A model generated the notes under the pieces. That model searched no databases. It saw only the letters and a program-made list of their open reading frames with translations, and was not told where the DNA came from. Positions 18,891 through 27,453 of a DNA stretch of 64,000 bases are shown in pieces. Within the stretch, counting starts at the first letter, position 1. Every line of letters begins with the position of its first letter. Source of the stretch: Kineothrix sp. IPX-CK (GTDB taxonomy: Bacteria; Bacillota; Clostridia; Lachnospirales; Lachnospiraceae); NCBI RefSeq assembly GCF_039134705.1, contig NZ_CP146256.1, forward strand, positions 1,860,001-1,924,000, written 5' to 3'. Position numbers and translations under genes: made by a program.

Positions 18891-19251
18891 TCTGACCGCC
18901 TTCCCTATGGATTTCATCTACCCTAACAAGCATGTCCATACTTATATCCAGAAATTTCATGGCATATGTATATCTGGAAGCAATAGCATCAAAGAATCCT
19001 TCGTTATGGATTTTCAATATATAATCAGTAACATCCCTATTGATAAAATCGGATTCCATGCAATATACTTCGTTATCGCCAATAAGCTGGAAAATGTTAC
19101 GATTTGTTTCTGATATTTCTAATGTGAAATTATAATGGTTTGGTAAATCCCTACCGGCCTTTGATATATTTGCCCTAATCAGATATTCGTCATTAATTGG
19201 AACGATAATTGCAAAACCTTCTTTTCTATATTTATGGGTGTTATTAGTCAT
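18883..19251 (-). CDS. Hypothetical phage protein upstream of the RNA polymerase
   Basis: 122 residues, mixed alpha/beta with no membrane segment or motif that I know. ATG after GGAAG. It overlaps the next gene by 8 nt, so the two are translationally coupled. An AT-rich 280-bp gap precedes it and likely holds the promoter for this unit. Confidence 0.5.
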   Translation of the reverse strand: MTNNTHKYRKEGFAIIVPINDEYLIRANISKAGRDLPNHYNFTLEISETNRNIFQLIGDNEVYCMESDFINRDVTDYILKIHNEGFFDAIASRYTYAMKFLDISMDMLVRVDEIHREGGQNV

Positions 19252-19535
19252 AATAATTCTTCCTTTCTGTTCTAAGATGTATAGTTTATTTTTAGTAGTA
19301 ATGTATTTACCCTATGTAGTTACCCAAAAGGGTCTTATATTTTAATTTTCTAATATATATCATTTGATTTCTGGCAAATAAGGGTATGTAGTTATTAATC
19401 TATTTAATTTTAAATAAAATTTTAATCAAATTTGCACTTTAAACATTTAGGCACAGTAGATTACCTAAAATACATTTTCATTCCGATTTGATACCTAATT
19501 CATTAATAAATAGAAGAGTTGTGGACATTGTAGTA
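19252..19535. other. AT-rich intergenic stretch, probable promoter region
   Basis: No gene is visible. It contains a small ACCC-AAAA-GGGT dyad near 19320 and many A/T tracts. It lies upstream of the three-gene unit ending in the RNA polymerase, so it may hold an early-to-late control promoter; I could not pick one promoter with confidence. Confidence 0.3.
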
Positions 19536-19835
19536 TTACCTATTCTTACTATTTCTATATTCTGCAAGCGCAGCTCTCATCCGTTCCTTGTGTTCCTCCG
19601 AAACTATTCTTTTCGGCTTATCAGGATCTACCTTTGCACCCGGATTGATTTTTAGCCATTTAAGAGGTAATTTCGCTACAATGGAGCCATCTTTATTCTG
19701 ATGAAAGTATTTAAACTCGTCGGGACGTTCTTTATATAACTTCTTTATTCTATTAATGTGTTTCTGATTTGAAAATGTAACAGTAGCCGTCCTGCTACCG
19801 GATATAAATTCCATCATATTTTCTACCAATTCCAT
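19536..19835 (-). CDS. Basic hypothetical phage protein
   Basis: 99 residues, pI strongly basic, with a predicted beta strand pair (ATVTFSN), a helix (HINRIKKLYKERPDEF) and a Lys/Arg-rich C-terminal helix (EEHKERMRAALAEYR). Short basic proteins of this build are frequent in Firmicutes phages and could bind nucleic acid. It overlaps the 19823 gene by 13 nt. Confidence 0.5.
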   Translation of the reverse strand: MELVENMMEFISGSRTATVTFSNQKHINRIKKLYKERPDEFKYFHQNKDGSIVAKLPLKWLKINPGAKVDPDKPKRIVSEEHKERMRAALAEYRNSKNR

Positions 19836-20074
19836 ATTCTACCGTCCTTTCCGGTTCTCAATTTTTCTTCCCATCTAGCATCCGATTCAATACGGCTTGC
19901 GATGGGAGATCCGTTTATATTATCTTTTCCTCTATTATCAGAAAAGTCACTATTATAAATTCGTCCTCCAAAAGTTCTATGTAATTCATTACGGGACTTA
20001 CAAGGGTGTGAGTGTAGAAGAGTATAGTAGTAATTACTTGATTTTGTAGTTGTGCTTGTTTCGATTTCTGTCAT
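19823..20074 (-). CDS. Hypothetical protein, probable partner of the 19536 gene
   Basis: 83 residues starting MTEIETSTTTKSSNYYY. Polar, Ser/Asn/Gly-rich and likely disordered, with a Trp-rich end (GRIWNW). Preceded by an AAAGGAAA site and overlapping the next gene, so expressed with it. No function is evident. Confidence 0.42.
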   Translation of the reverse strand: MTEIETSTTTKSSNYYYTLLHSHPCKSRNELHRTFGGRIYNSDFSDNRGKDNINGSPIASRIESDARWEEKLRTGKDGRIWNW

Positions 20075-20184
20075 TCGTTAATAGGTTTCCTTTCATCTTC
20101 AAAATTTTAGGTGTCATTTGGATTCTCCTTTTTGGTGATTTTCCAATATTGTTAATGGTTACAATTGTTTATCTGTTTGATTTG

Positions 20185-21063
20185 TTATTCTTGATAAAAT
20201 TTCCTACTTGAATATTTACATTCTCGAAGATATTGAATTCCATATTCCAATTCTTTTTCCCAGTCATATTCATCCTTAGAACATAATCTAAACGTTTTTC
20301 TTTCTGAAACTATCTTATATGGACAAATATAAATAATATCATCAGTATGCCATTGACCTTTATCGTCTCTATATGAGGGCATTCTATATGTTTTGATAAT
20401 TCCCAGTTCTTCTAACACAATTGTTGCCTTAGAAATCATCTTTGCCCTTACACCTATATAATTCTCCATAAATTCAAATTGAGAATGAAATATTTCCGGC
20501 TTGTTCTTTTTAGACTTTTCAGAATGTCCACTCATTTCATTACTACGAACCCATGTAAATGCCCTTATATATGAGAGTAAAAGAAGAATAATACTCTTAT
20601 TTAATGGCTTATAAGATATTTTGTAATTCATTATTGCCTCAATTTCAAAATCATAAATTATTCCAAAATTTTTAGGGGGTAATATCTTATCCATATTTAA
20701 CAAAGAAGATTGAAATAAATTTTGTATAAATCTTCCAGAATCGAAGTCCAATATGTATCCGTTTATAAAGTACCAATCCATACAATTAAGAAATTTTTCA
20801 TAAATATTTTTTTTGCCATCTGATGCCGTTCTCCAATTAGGTTTATAAGAACACCATTGAATCATATAAATGGGAGAGTAGTGAATCATGGTGTCCCACG
20901 TTTGGTTGTAGTTAAAATAAATAAGAAGGGAAATTCGGTGTTCTGGCAAAGTGCTTGCCGATATAACCTCCTTTGGAACTTTTATGTAATGGTTTGGTAT
21001 TTGTGGAAGAACCGGTATGATTTCGTTTTTTGTTGGTGATTTATTATTTTCTGAAACGGTTAT
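20185..21063 (-). CDS. Replication-initiator-like winged-helix protein
   Basis: 292 codons when read from ATA at 21063; the first standard start (TTG 20949) would discard 38 codons that look coding (PQIPNHYIKVPKEVISAS) and has no ribosome site. Upstream of the ATA is AAAGGTAGGTG, and an in-frame TAG lies at 21067. The protein has a helical N-terminal region around WCSYKPNWRT and a later stretch (SQFEFMENYIGVRAKMISKATIVLEELGIIK) that reads as a winged helix-turn-helix, as in RepA/DnaD-type initiators. A replication or regulatory role is inference. The IS605 element lies just upstream and may have displaced its original promoter. Confidence 0.5.
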   Translation of the reverse strand: MTVSENNKSPTKNEIIPVLPQIPNHYIKVPKEVISASTLPEHRISLLIYFNYNQTWDTMIHYSPIYMIQWCSYKPNWRTASDGKKNIYEKFLNCMDWYFINGYILDFDSGRFIQNLFQSSLLNMDKILPPKNFGIIYDFEIEAIMNYKISYKPLNKSIILLLLSYIRAFTWVRSNEMSGHSEKSKKNKPEIFHSQFEFMENYIGVRAKMISKATIVLEELGIIKTYRMPSYRDDKGQWHTDDIIYICPYKIVSERKTFRLCSKDEYDWEKELEYGIQYLRECKYSSRKFYQE

Positions 21064-21165
21064 TGTCTAGTTCACCTACCTTTCATCTATATATTCTCTA
21101 TACATATTTTGTTTTTCTACTTTTCACACGATTGTATTCAGTCTGTAAGATTCTCTTACGTTCTT

Positions 21166-21290
21166 CATAAGATTGAACCTCACATGGCTAAAGCCACGTG
21201 ATTCTTGCTTCACAGAATTTGCCATCATACAGACTGGTCTTATATGTTCTCCACAAGCTAACACGGTAGTCCCTACCGCTTTTATGTCTA
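21166..21290 (-). ncRNA. Probable omegaRNA/right end of the IS605 element
   Basis: The gene-free stretch downstream of tnpB ends in the right-end hairpin (21181-21200) and an AGGTTCAA-like terminus. In this family the 3' part of tnpB and this end are transcribed as the guide RNA (omegaRNA) of TnpB, with the guide taken from the flanking DNA, here from about 21165 leftward. Inferred from family knowledge and position. Confidence 0.55.
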
Positions 21291-22385
21291 GACTACTCTA
21301 ATTCGTAATCCTTCATTTAATATATTAATAGCTGCATTTACATCTCTATCATGATGTGTGTTGCAATATGGACAATCCCATTCTCTAATATCTAATGTTT
21401 TCTTACCAGTAATTTCTCCACAACAGGAACATATTTGACTAGATGGATAGAATTTATTTACTTTTATAACTTCTTTTCCATACCATTTTGCCTTATACTC
21501 TAACATTCTCACAAATTCAGACCACGACACATCAGAGATTGATTTCGCCAATTTATGATTTTTAACCATATTTTTAATTTGTAAATCCTCAATACAGATA
21601 ATGTCATTTTCTTTGATTATCTGAGTAGATAATTTCTGCAAAAAGTCTTTACGTTGATTTGCAATTTTTTCATGACATCTTGCTACTTTAATTCTTGCTT
21701 TATTACGATTAGAAACACCTTTTGATTTTCGAGATAATTCTCTTTGTAATTTAACAAGTTTCTTTTGTTGTTTTGCAAGATATTTTGGATTTGGTATCAT
21801 TTCACCATCACTAGTTATTGCAAATTCTTTTAGTCCTAAGTCTATTCCAATATCATTTCCAGTTGGTTTATATTCCATTTCAGGAACATCTACACAACAC
21901 AACGATACAAAATATTTTCCACTAGGTTCTTGTGAAATAGTGGCGTTTACAATTCTACCTTCTGGAATTAGTTTATTCTTTGTTTTTACATAACCAAGTT
22001 TAGGAAGTTTGATGTATCTATCCAAATATTGAACATTACCGTTTGTATACTTAGACTTATATGATTTATGATTATTCTTCTTGCTTTTGAATTTAGGATA
22101 TCCTGTTTTTTCTTTAAAGAACTTTTGATAAGAATTGTCTAAATCTTTAAGTGAGGATTGAAGAGCAGTGGAATCAACTTCTTTAAGCCATTCTAGTTCT
22201 GATTTTAGATTTTTCATATCGCTAGCACATTGATTATATGTAAAGGATTCTTTATTTTCTTTATATTTGTCAATTCTCATTGCTAAATATTTGTTATATA
22301 CAAATCTACAACATCCAAAAGTTTTCTGAATTATTTCTTTTTGATCTTTATTTGGATATATGCGATATTTATAAGCCTTTTCCAC
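21288..22385 (-). CDS. tnpB: TnpB, RNA-guided nuclease of the IS605 element
   Basis: 365 residues, the usual full length. The RuvC-like residues are all present: Asp182 (GIDLGLKEF), Glu266 ([10 protein letters not shown]) and Asp348 (HDRDVNAA). A zinc finger (C319/C322 and C338/C341: CSCCG, CPYC) lies between the last two, and the N-terminal helix-turn-helix region ([13 protein letters not shown]) is intact. TnpB cuts the empty donor site and so helps keep the element. It appears functional. It starts 13 nt downstream of tnpA. Confidence 0.93.
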   Translation of the reverse strand: MEKAYKYRIYPNKDQKEIIQKTFGCCRFVYNKYLAMRIDKYKENKESFTYNQCASDMKNLKSELEWLKEVDSTALQSSLKDLDNSYQKFFKEKTGYPKFKSKKNNHKSYKSKYTNGNVQYLDRYIKLPKLGYVKTKNKLIPEGRIVNATISQEPSGKYFVSLCCVDVPEMEYKPTGNDIGIDLGLKEFAITSDGEMIPNPKYLAKQQKKLVKLQRELSRKSKGVSNRNKARIKVARCHEKIANQRKDFLQKLSTQIIKENDIICIEDLQIKNMVKNHKLAKSISDVSWSEFVRMLEYKAKWYGKEVIKVNKFYPSSQICSCCGEITGKKTLDIREWDCPYCNTHHDRDVNAAINILNEGLRIRVV

Positions 22386-22398
22386 TGATTATTTCACC

Positions 22399-22809
22399 TC
22401 ACTTTCTTTTCTGATTTTTAATATATTTTCTTATTTGTTCTTCAGTATTTTCTGATACAGTTGCTACAAAGTAACTAGGATTCCATAAGTGTCCGCCCCA
22501 TAATCTTTTTCTTAATATTTCTCCAAACTCTTTCATGAGCAATCGTGAAGAAACACCTTTTAATTTTTGAATCATATTAGGAATATAATGTTGTGGTGAA
22601 CAGTTAATAAGAATGTGAATATGGTCTTTGTCAGTATTACATTCGATAATTTGAAAATCTTCACAATCAGCAATCATATTTAATATCTCTATTAATTTAT
22701 TCTCTATTTGTGGAGTTAAAATCTTATGTCTATACTTTACGCACCATACAATATGATACTGTATTGAATATACGTAGCCTCTACCATGAGTTACTTCTAT
22801 AATCATCAC
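22399..22809 (-). CDS. tnpA: TnpA, Y1 (HUH) transposase of the IS605 element
   Basis: 136 residues with the HUH pair His63/His65 (DHIHILI) and the C-terminal tyrosine helix (EEQIRKYI, Tyr129 likely catalytic). Opening GYVYSIQYHIVWCVKYR is typical for the family. It nicks and joins single-stranded DNA at the element's hairpin ends. The start (GTG 22809 or ATG 22806) is crowded against a GAGGTG site, so it is uncertain. All catalytic residues are intact. Confidence 0.92.
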   Translation of the reverse strand: MMIIEVTHGRGYVYSIQYHIVWCVKYRHKILTPQIENKLIEILNMIADCEDFQIIECNTDKDHIHILINCSPQHYIPNMIQKLKGVSSRLLMKEFGEILRKRLWGGHLWNPSYFVATVSENTEEQIRKYIKNQKRK

Positions 22810-22856
22810 CTCATAGTATTATTCTCTATTTATTTCGAATTGTAGTGGCAATTCAT

Positions 22857-22876
22857 CCCACGACTAAAGTCGCGGG
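22857..22876. repeat. IS605 left-end subterminal hairpin
   Basis: Imperfect palindrome CCCACGACTAAAGTCGCGGG with one A-C mismatch. It is the likely TnpA recognition structure at the left end. Confidence 0.75.
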
Positions 22877-22889
22877 TGTTCTTGCCTTA

Positions 22890-23510
22890 CTATAAATTTA
22901 CACTTGAGATCCATTCAGGTACGCCATTAAGTAATTCTTCTCTTTTAGTAATCAGCGCTCCTCGTAGTTCTTTACAATTAATTAGTGTATTTTTACGGTT
23001 ATGATTCCATTTCGCACGATTCTTAAAAGCCTTTTCTATAATAATGAAATATTTGCGTACTAACCTTGACATCTCTTTCAACTCTTTAGAAGTACGACCA
23101 CCCTTAGATCCAGCAACCATAGCAATTTCTTTTGCGGTAGAAACTTTAAGAAAATAGTCAATAGAACGTCGGTCACCACCTCGTGTAGTTTGAAACCCCT
23201 TTGAAGGGGAATCAAATTTATAGTCGATTGGCTCTTGTAAGTCCATATCATCAATTTGTTTCTTTATCCATTCCGAAAAGTCTTTGCCTACTTTTAACTG
23301 AGTATGTAATAATTTTGCACTAATCCAATTCTCGTTTTCCTCTTGCAAAACTGGCAAAAGAGCTTGATATTCAAGGATTGTGAATATATCATCATCTGAT
23401 AATCCATATTGAATTAATTCTTCCTTAGTAAATGATCCGTCTTTAAATGATTCACTTTCATATGGTATTTCTCTTCTTGGTTTTTGTTCTTTTTTCTTGA
23501 TATTCCTCAA
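22890..23510 (-). CDS. AntA/AntB-type antirepressor
   Basis: 206 residues. The centre (ISAKLLHTQLKVGKDFSEWI...GFQTTRGGDRRSIDYFLKVSTAKEIAMV) is the AntA/AntB antirepressor domain, followed by a helical C-terminal part. Such proteins interfere with phage repressors and help switch to lytic growth. It starts at TTG 23510 after AGGAGG. The IS605 left end lies within a few bases of its stop codon, so the insertion spared it but now separates it from downstream genes. Confidence 0.82.
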   Translation of the reverse strand: MRNIKKKEQKPRREIPYESESFKDGSFTKEELIQYGLSDDDIFTILEYQALLPVLQEENENWISAKLLHTQLKVGKDFSEWIKKQIDDMDLQEPIDYKFDSPSKGFQTTRGGDRRSIDYFLKVSTAKEIAMVAGSKGGRTSKELKEMSRLVRKYFIIIEKAFKNRAKWNHNRKNTLINCKELRGALITKREELLNGVPEWISSVNL

Positions 23511-23701
23511 GTCAGATTCCTCCTAAAATAAAATATATGTGTTGTTGTGGCAGCATATATATTGGCTGAAAATTGAAATATATATGTTGCTGTGAGTGTC
23601 GATTTGGGCGAGCCTTTTAAAGAGAAGACTATATAGTTAAAAAGAAGACTACTATTTTCGTTTATTTTGGGATTTTGCGAGTGGGGACTAGGGTGGTGTA
23701 A
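23511..23701. promoter_or_regulatory. Intergenic region with repeated AATATATRTG words
   Basis: Two near-identical words, AAATATATGTGTTGTTGTG (about 23529) and AAATATATATGTTGCTGTG (about 23575), flank GCAGCATATATATT, which is partly their reverse complement. Placed between two antirepressor genes, these look like operator sites for one of them or for a repressor. Confidence 0.45.
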
Positions 23702-24562
23702 TTACTTATTCTCTGTTTTATCTGGTACATTATCAAAAAGTGTTCTTCGCTTAAAATTCCTTATCTCATCTTCAGTTTGTAATCCGAATTTAATTAAGCT
23801 AGAGTCTATAAGCAATGTAAGCGCATCACGTAATCTGGAATCGTGTTCTATTGCATCCATTGGATAGCATTCATCTTTGAGTAGATGATTTTCATAGCAA
23901 TAGTCTTCATGAATTTGGTTAATATCCACATCATATGTATCCTCTAACTCTTTATAGATATTAGAATATAGTTCTGATCTGGAACAATCAAAATATTCCT
24001 GCAATAACTTGTATTTTGGAGCCGTTTTCTTATACCATGATGATGGATAACGCTTTTCTAATAAATAACGATTCTTTTGAGATTGCCTCAATTCTTGAAT
24101 GTCTTGTTGCATCGCAGTCATGTTTGTAGTTAATGTCGCCATTGATTGCGCTAATGTAGTTATTGCATCCGTTATTGGTTTCATATTTGGAAGTAATTCA
24201 TTGTTACGATATTTCTCAACAATATCCCATACCCAATCCATAAATTGATTTGCTTTGGGTTTATTACTATAGCGGCAAATTTCCATAATACCTCGTTCTG
24301 TGTAATATACACATTCTTGTTCTTCACTTTTGGATAGGTCACCCCCAATATTGGGGTATCCTAATTTTGTCCTAATACATAATGGCTCTAATCTGTTTTT
24401 ATGACTAAGATGTAATTTTTGTATTGCTTTAGATGGATTAGAATATTCCAATGCAGTCCCTACTTGTTCTCGTGTGAGTAAAATTTCATCGTTTCTATTC
24501 CGATAGAAGTTGCATTCAATCTCTCCAAATTCTTCTGTTGTAATAAGTTTTAGATTGCTCAT
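23702..24562 (-). CDS. BRO-N antirepressor
   Basis: 286 residues. Residues 8-130 match a BRO-N domain (FGEIECNFYRNRNDEILLTREQVGTALEY... YYTERGIMEICRYSNKPKA), a DNA-binding fold of phage antirepressors. A coiled coil follows (ITTLAQSMATLTTNMTAMQQ) and then a C-terminal helical domain with a KilA-C-like character. It starts at ATG after GGAG. It is the second antirepressor in a row on this strand and may act on the XRE switch at 25.7-26.1 kb. Confidence 0.82.
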   Translation of the reverse strand: MSNLKLITTEEFGEIECNFYRNRNDEILLTREQVGTALEYSNPSKAIQKLHLSHKNRLEPLCIRTKLGYPNIGGDLSKSEEQECVYYTERGIMEICRYSNKPKANQFMDWVWDIVEKYRNNELLPNMKPITDAITTLAQSMATLTTNMTAMQQDIQELRQSQKNRYLLEKRYPSSWYKKTAPKYKLLQEYFDCSRSELYSNIYKELEDTYDVDINQIHEDYCYENHLLKDECYPMDAIEHDSRLRDALTLLIDSSLIKFGLQTEDEIRNFKRRTLFDNVPDKTENK

Positions 24563-25474
24563 AAATAATCTCTCCTTTGTTTGTGAAAGCGTTGTGATTT
24601 GGTTTCTAATATATAATTCTCCATTTGAGATTAGATTTTATGAAATATAAAAGCATGTAATGGTGTAAAAAAGACCAGTAATTATTTTTACTGATCTAAA
24701 TGTGATGTCTATTTTTACTTTTGAATCTGATTATGAATTGTATTGAATTGTTGTTGGAATATTGGATGTCGATTATATTGATAAAAATATGAGAGTTCGG
24801 TAGAGTGATTCGGTTTCGAGTAGAAGAGTGATGTGAAAGTATTGATTATACTGGATTTGTTGGATATTTGGGTGTGACGGGAAAAGGTTAAAATGGATGT
24901 GTTTCTTCTATTATAAGTATGATTTTAAGCAGAGTTCGAGAAAAGCTAGTAAATATGAGGGTTTGAAGGGTGTTGAATGTGGGAATTTGGTGTTTTGAAA
25001 TTGTCTGAAAATTTAGTTTTCGTTGTATTTGTGGGATTTGCTCGAACTGGCTACCGAAGTGAATTTTGGTGATTTTAGTTAATTGTGTAAGATTTAGATG
25101 TAATTCGAGGTTGGGATTTGAAAGTGGTGTGTGAGTGGAAGAGATAGGGGCTTTTCAGCAAAACGAACCCGGTTTTAGAATGTAAACCTACCCCCACCCT
25201 TGAAAACCGCATAAACACTGGACTTGCAGTTATGTTGAAAGTGTAACTATTTGGTAAATGTACATTTATCCAAATAAAAATATACTTGTTGTTGATATAT
25301 TATTGACGTAATTAAGATTCAATATATCACATATGATGTTAGAAATATATCACATTATGACAAGTATACTTGTCGCGTTCGGACTATGCATCTTGTAATA
25401 GTTTAAAACTATTTCCAATTCAAATATACGTTAATAAGCTATGGTAACAATATACTATAATGACATCATCACAT
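24563..25474. other. 900-bp gene-free divergence region, strand-asymmetric, with dyads (possible replication origin)
   Basis: No credible frame. From about 24700 to 25170 the plus strand is markedly G- and T-rich and C-poor; from about 25170 it turns to C-rich and then AT-rich sequence. The AT-rich end holds an imperfect 27-bp dyad (25249-25275, centre AAATGTACATTT), the word AATATATCACAT twice (25321-25332 and 25344-25355) with an inverted partner TGATATATT (25293-25301), and a perfect 16-bp palindrome at 25359-25374. Lying where leftward and rightward transcription split, it resembles an origin or master operator. Confidence 0.5.
25359..25374. repeat. Perfect 16-bp palindrome GACAAGTATACTTGTC
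   Basis: Exact two-fold symmetry, next to two direct copies of AATATATCACAT. Size and symmetry fit a binding site for a dimeric helix-turn-helix protein. Confidence 0.65.
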
Positions 25475-25717
25475 CTAACCACATAACACAATCTCATTCC
25501 CACTATCCTTATCAATAAACCTAATATCAACATCACAATTCAAGCAATCGGCAATAGCAACAATAAAAGAAATCTTCATATCAGACCTTAATTTCCGGCT
25601 CATATTTCTTACCGGATTATCCATACATGACATACACAAACTAAGCTGCCTATCACTTACCCTACGTATCTTCAATACCCTTTTGATATACTCATATAAA
25701 TCTACGTTCAATCCCAT
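25475..25717 (-). CDS. Small helix-turn-helix-like regulator
   Basis: 80 residues, start MGLNVDLYEYIKRVLKIRRVSDRQLSL. The N-terminal half reads as a helix-turn-helix of XRE type (RRVSDRQLSLCMSC...MSRKLRSD); the rest may be a short dimer interface. It follows the XRE gene at 25755 by 37 nt and is probably in the same transcript. No further assignment possible. Confidence 0.55.
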   Translation of the reverse strand: MGLNVDLYEYIKRVLKIRRVSDRQLSLCMSCMDNPVRNMSRKLRSDMKISFIVAIADCLNCDVDIRFIDKDSGNEIVLCG

Positions 25718-25754
25718 AATACATTCCCCTTTTACCCTCTATTCCTATCATTCT

Positions 25755-25970
25755 CTACAATTCCTCATTATCTTCTATATAAGTCCATATGTCACCAATA
25801 TTGCAATTAAATTCTTTACACAGTTTACATATAACATCGACCGGTATTTGTTTAATCTTATTATTCGCAATAGCATTCAAGGTTGCTTCCCTAATTCCTA
25901 ATTTATTAGCTGCCTGACGTTGATTGGTTTCGTTCTCAGCAAGTAATACTTTTAGTCTACTTTTTAACAT
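25755..25970 (-). CDS. XRE-family repressor (YozG-like)
   Basis: 71 residues, entirely an HTH_XRE fold: RLKVLLAENETNQRQAANKLGIREATLNAIANNK, then QIPVDVICKLCKEFNCNIGDIW. Short XRE proteins of this type control prophage switches. A promoter with TTGACA/TATAAT lies just upstream on the minus strand and a second promoter faces the other way, so it probably represses both. ATG after GGACG. Confidence 0.8.
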   Translation of the reverse strand: MLKSRLKVLLAENETNQRQAANKLGIREATLNAIANNKIKQIPVDVICKLCKEFNCNIGDIWTYIEDNEEL

Positions 25971-26007
25971 TATAACGTCCTTCTTTCACACATGTTGAAT
26001 AGCATAA

Positions 26008-26037
26008 ATTATACTCTAAAAGTAGTATATATGTCAA
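26008..26037 (-). promoter_or_regulatory. Leftward sigma-A promoter for the XRE repressor
   Basis: On the minus strand TTGACA (26032-26037) and TATAAT (26008-26013) are separated by 18 nt. The spacer contains TACTACTTTTAGAGTA, a word resembling the repeats in the facing promoter, so it may be autoregulated. Confidence 0.75.
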
Positions 26038-26086
26038 ATATAGTAGTAAATATATCTAAATAAGTAAACAATATTACTTTAAACGC

Positions 26087-26115
26087 TTGACATATTACTT
26101 TAAAAGTAGTATAAT
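26087..26115 (+). promoter_or_regulatory. Rightward sigma-A promoter with operator-like repeats
   Basis: TTGACA (26087-26092), 17-nt spacer, TATAAT (26110-26115). The spacer holds the dyad TACTTTAAAAGTA, and TATTACTTTAAA also occurs just upstream at 26074. Shared words with the leftward promoter suggest one repressor acts on both. Confidence 0.82.
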
Positions 26116-26218
26116 AAAGACAGTTAAAGAACACAAGATAGTAACCAATAAGCCTAGCGCGTTACTCCCTCTTGGGAGTAGGTCGGAAACATCAATATAT
26201 AATAAAGGAGATCACACA
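26116..26218 (+). promoter_or_regulatory. Structured 5' leader of the first rightward gene
   Basis: About 100 nt between the promoter and the ribosome site, with a stable ACTCCC-TCTT-GGGAGT hairpin near 26164-26179. It could be a translational or transcriptional control element. Confidence 0.4.
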
Positions 26219-26398
26219 ATGTCCATATACGTATGTCAATTACCACAATCCATACAAGACGAAATAATCAGTAAGTGTATATCAATATTTCAATCACTCG
26301 CTTATAAAGTAGATATCACCGAGGAAATAGAAAATGTCCTCAACTCCAAATTGTCTGATATTTCCGATACTATCGACATTAAACCTTATTTAGTATAG
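26219..26398 (+). CDS. Small protein under the rightward switch promoter
   Basis: 59 residues from the ATG at 26219 (site AAAGGAG). A longer frame from 26087 would begin inside the promoter, so I reject it. Helical (SIQDEIISKCISIFQSLAYK) and acidic, no motif. Being first behind the switch promoter, it is a candidate early or anti-repressor-like factor, which is a guess. Confidence 0.5.
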   Translation: MSIYVCQLPQSIQDEIISKCISIFQSLAYKVDITEEIENVLNSKLSDISDTIDIKPYLV

Positions 26399-26485
26399 GT
26401 ATTTAGTATTACAAAGCACCTTGATAATTGAATAGACTTTACACTCCGAATATGCTATAATCGCATGTACAAGGAGGTATAGACC

Positions 26486-26776
26486 ATGACTGACAATGAA
26501 TTATTACAAGCTATATCCGGTTTATTCGATAAAAGAATAACTCCAATCGAGCAACAGCTTGAAAATGTTGTAAGAGATATAAAGGACATCCGACTTACGC
26601 TTGAAAATGAGACGAACCGCAATATTATGCGAGTAGCCGAAGGTCATCTGGATATATCAAGAAAACTTGACGAAGCTTTAAAGGTTGAAAATGAAAAAGA
26701 AATGTTAGTCATTCGTGTTAATATCCTTGAAAACGAATTACGAAAAGTTAAAGATAAATTATCGACAATCGCATGA
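26486..26776 (+). CDS. Coiled-coil small protein
   Basis: 96 residues, with heptad-like helical segments over almost the whole length (IEQQLENVVRDIKDIRLTLE; VNILENELRKVKDKL). ATG after AAGGAGG. Together with the next gene it forms a pair of similar coiled-coil proteins often seen near prophage switches of Clostridia. Function unknown. Confidence 0.6.
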   Translation: MTDNELLQAISGLFDKRITPIEQQLENVVRDIKDIRLTLENETNRNIMRVAEGHLDISRKLDEALKVENEKEMLVIRVNILENELRKVKDKLSTIA

Positions 26777-26805
26777 GACATATTTATATATAAGGGGGAC
26801 GCTTT

Positions 26806-27048
26806 ATGGATAAAGAAATGAATGAAATGTTAAACGCCATCATAAACGAGATTGGACGTGTTGAAACTAATATGAATAACCGCTTTGACCAGATAGACAA
26901 ACATTTCGACAAAATGGATAATAAACTCGAAAGTATGCAACATGAAGTAAATGCCTGTAAACTTGAAAGAGAATCAGTGTCTATCCTTATCAAGAAAATA
27001 GATCAACTGGAAAAGCGTATCGAAGATTTAGAAAAAAGAATCGCATAA
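26806..27048 (+). CDS. Second coiled-coil small protein
   Basis: 80 residues, helical with repeated NRFDQIDKHFDKMDNKLESM heptads and an end of KRIEDLEKRIA. ATG after AAGGGGG. The likeness in style to the preceding gene suggests they interact or arose by duplication. It is followed by a strong terminator. Confidence 0.6.
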   Translation: MDKEMNEMLNAIINEIGRVETNMNNRFDQIDKHFDKMDNKLESMQHEVNACKLERESVSILIKKIDQLEKRIEDLEKRIA

Positions 27049-27065
27049 GATATATACATAAAAAC

Positions 27066-27113
27066 AAAGAGTGTAAAGCCTATTGAATTATTAGGGTTTT
27101 ACACTCTTTTTTA
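27066..27113 (+). terminator. Strong intrinsic terminator ending the 26-27 kb unit
   Basis: 12-bp stem AAAGAGTGTAAA/TTTACACTCTTT followed by a T-run on the plus strand; it also works on the minus strand because of the A-run. Its stem shares words with TTTACACTC at 26440. Confidence 0.88.
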
Positions 27114-27131
27114 ATTTGTACATTATCAATA

Positions 27132-27335
27132 TCATAGTTCTAGTGGCTTTATTTCATAACTGATCTGATAACCAATAGCAGTAAGAATACGGTTAGCATC
27201 ATCGATATTAAAGTTTTTCTTTCTTAACAGATTATATAAAGCCTGACGTGATATACCGACCTTGTCGGCAATATAATTATACTTTAAACCGTGATTATTG
27301 ATATGCTCATCAACTAACAAAGCTAATTGATTCAA
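27132..27335 (-). CDS. XRE-like helix-turn-helix regulator
   Basis: 67 residues from the TTG at 27335 (site AAGTAGGTG); the longer frame to 27425 would add a hydrophobic stretch and start inside the facing promoter region. Core: HGLKYNYIADKVGISRQALYNLLRKKNFNIDDANRILTAIG, a clear helix-turn-helix. It is oriented opposite to its neighbours and faces a rightward promoter at 27419, so it probably regulates that promoter. Confidence 0.7.
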   Translation of the reverse strand: MNQLALLVDEHINNHGLKYNYIADKVGISRQALYNLLRKKNFNIDDANRILTAIGYQISYEIKPLEL

Positions 27336-27418
27336 AATAACACCTACTTTCTTGTTACAACAGTATATCAAAGTAATGTACAAAAGTAAATAAATATCAC
27401 AAAAAGAAATAAAAACGG

Positions 27419-27447
27419 TTGACAAATAGAAACTAATATGATATACT
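27419..27447 (+). promoter_or_regulatory. Rightward sigma-A promoter
   Basis: TTGACA (27419-27424), 17-nt spacer, TATACT (27442-27447). The next downstream gene starts 300 nt later, and the interval is full of hairpins, so the promoter may make a small RNA or long leader. Confidence 0.75.
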
Positions 27448-27453
27448 TAATAT

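Larger units (their letters stand above)
21165..22885 (-). mobile_element. IS200/IS605-family insertion sequence
   Basis: A complete element: a Y1 transposase (tnpA) and tnpB in the same orientation, flanked by imperfect palindromes near both ends. Left-end hairpin 22857-22876 (CCCACGACT/AGTCGCGGG) and right-end hairpin 21181-21200 (CACATGGCT/AGCCACGTG) share the same shape and a TAAA loop. Such elements move as single-stranded circles and lack inverted terminal repeats and target duplications. The ends given are approximate, since cleavage sites cannot be read without an empty-site comparison. Confidence 0.85.
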
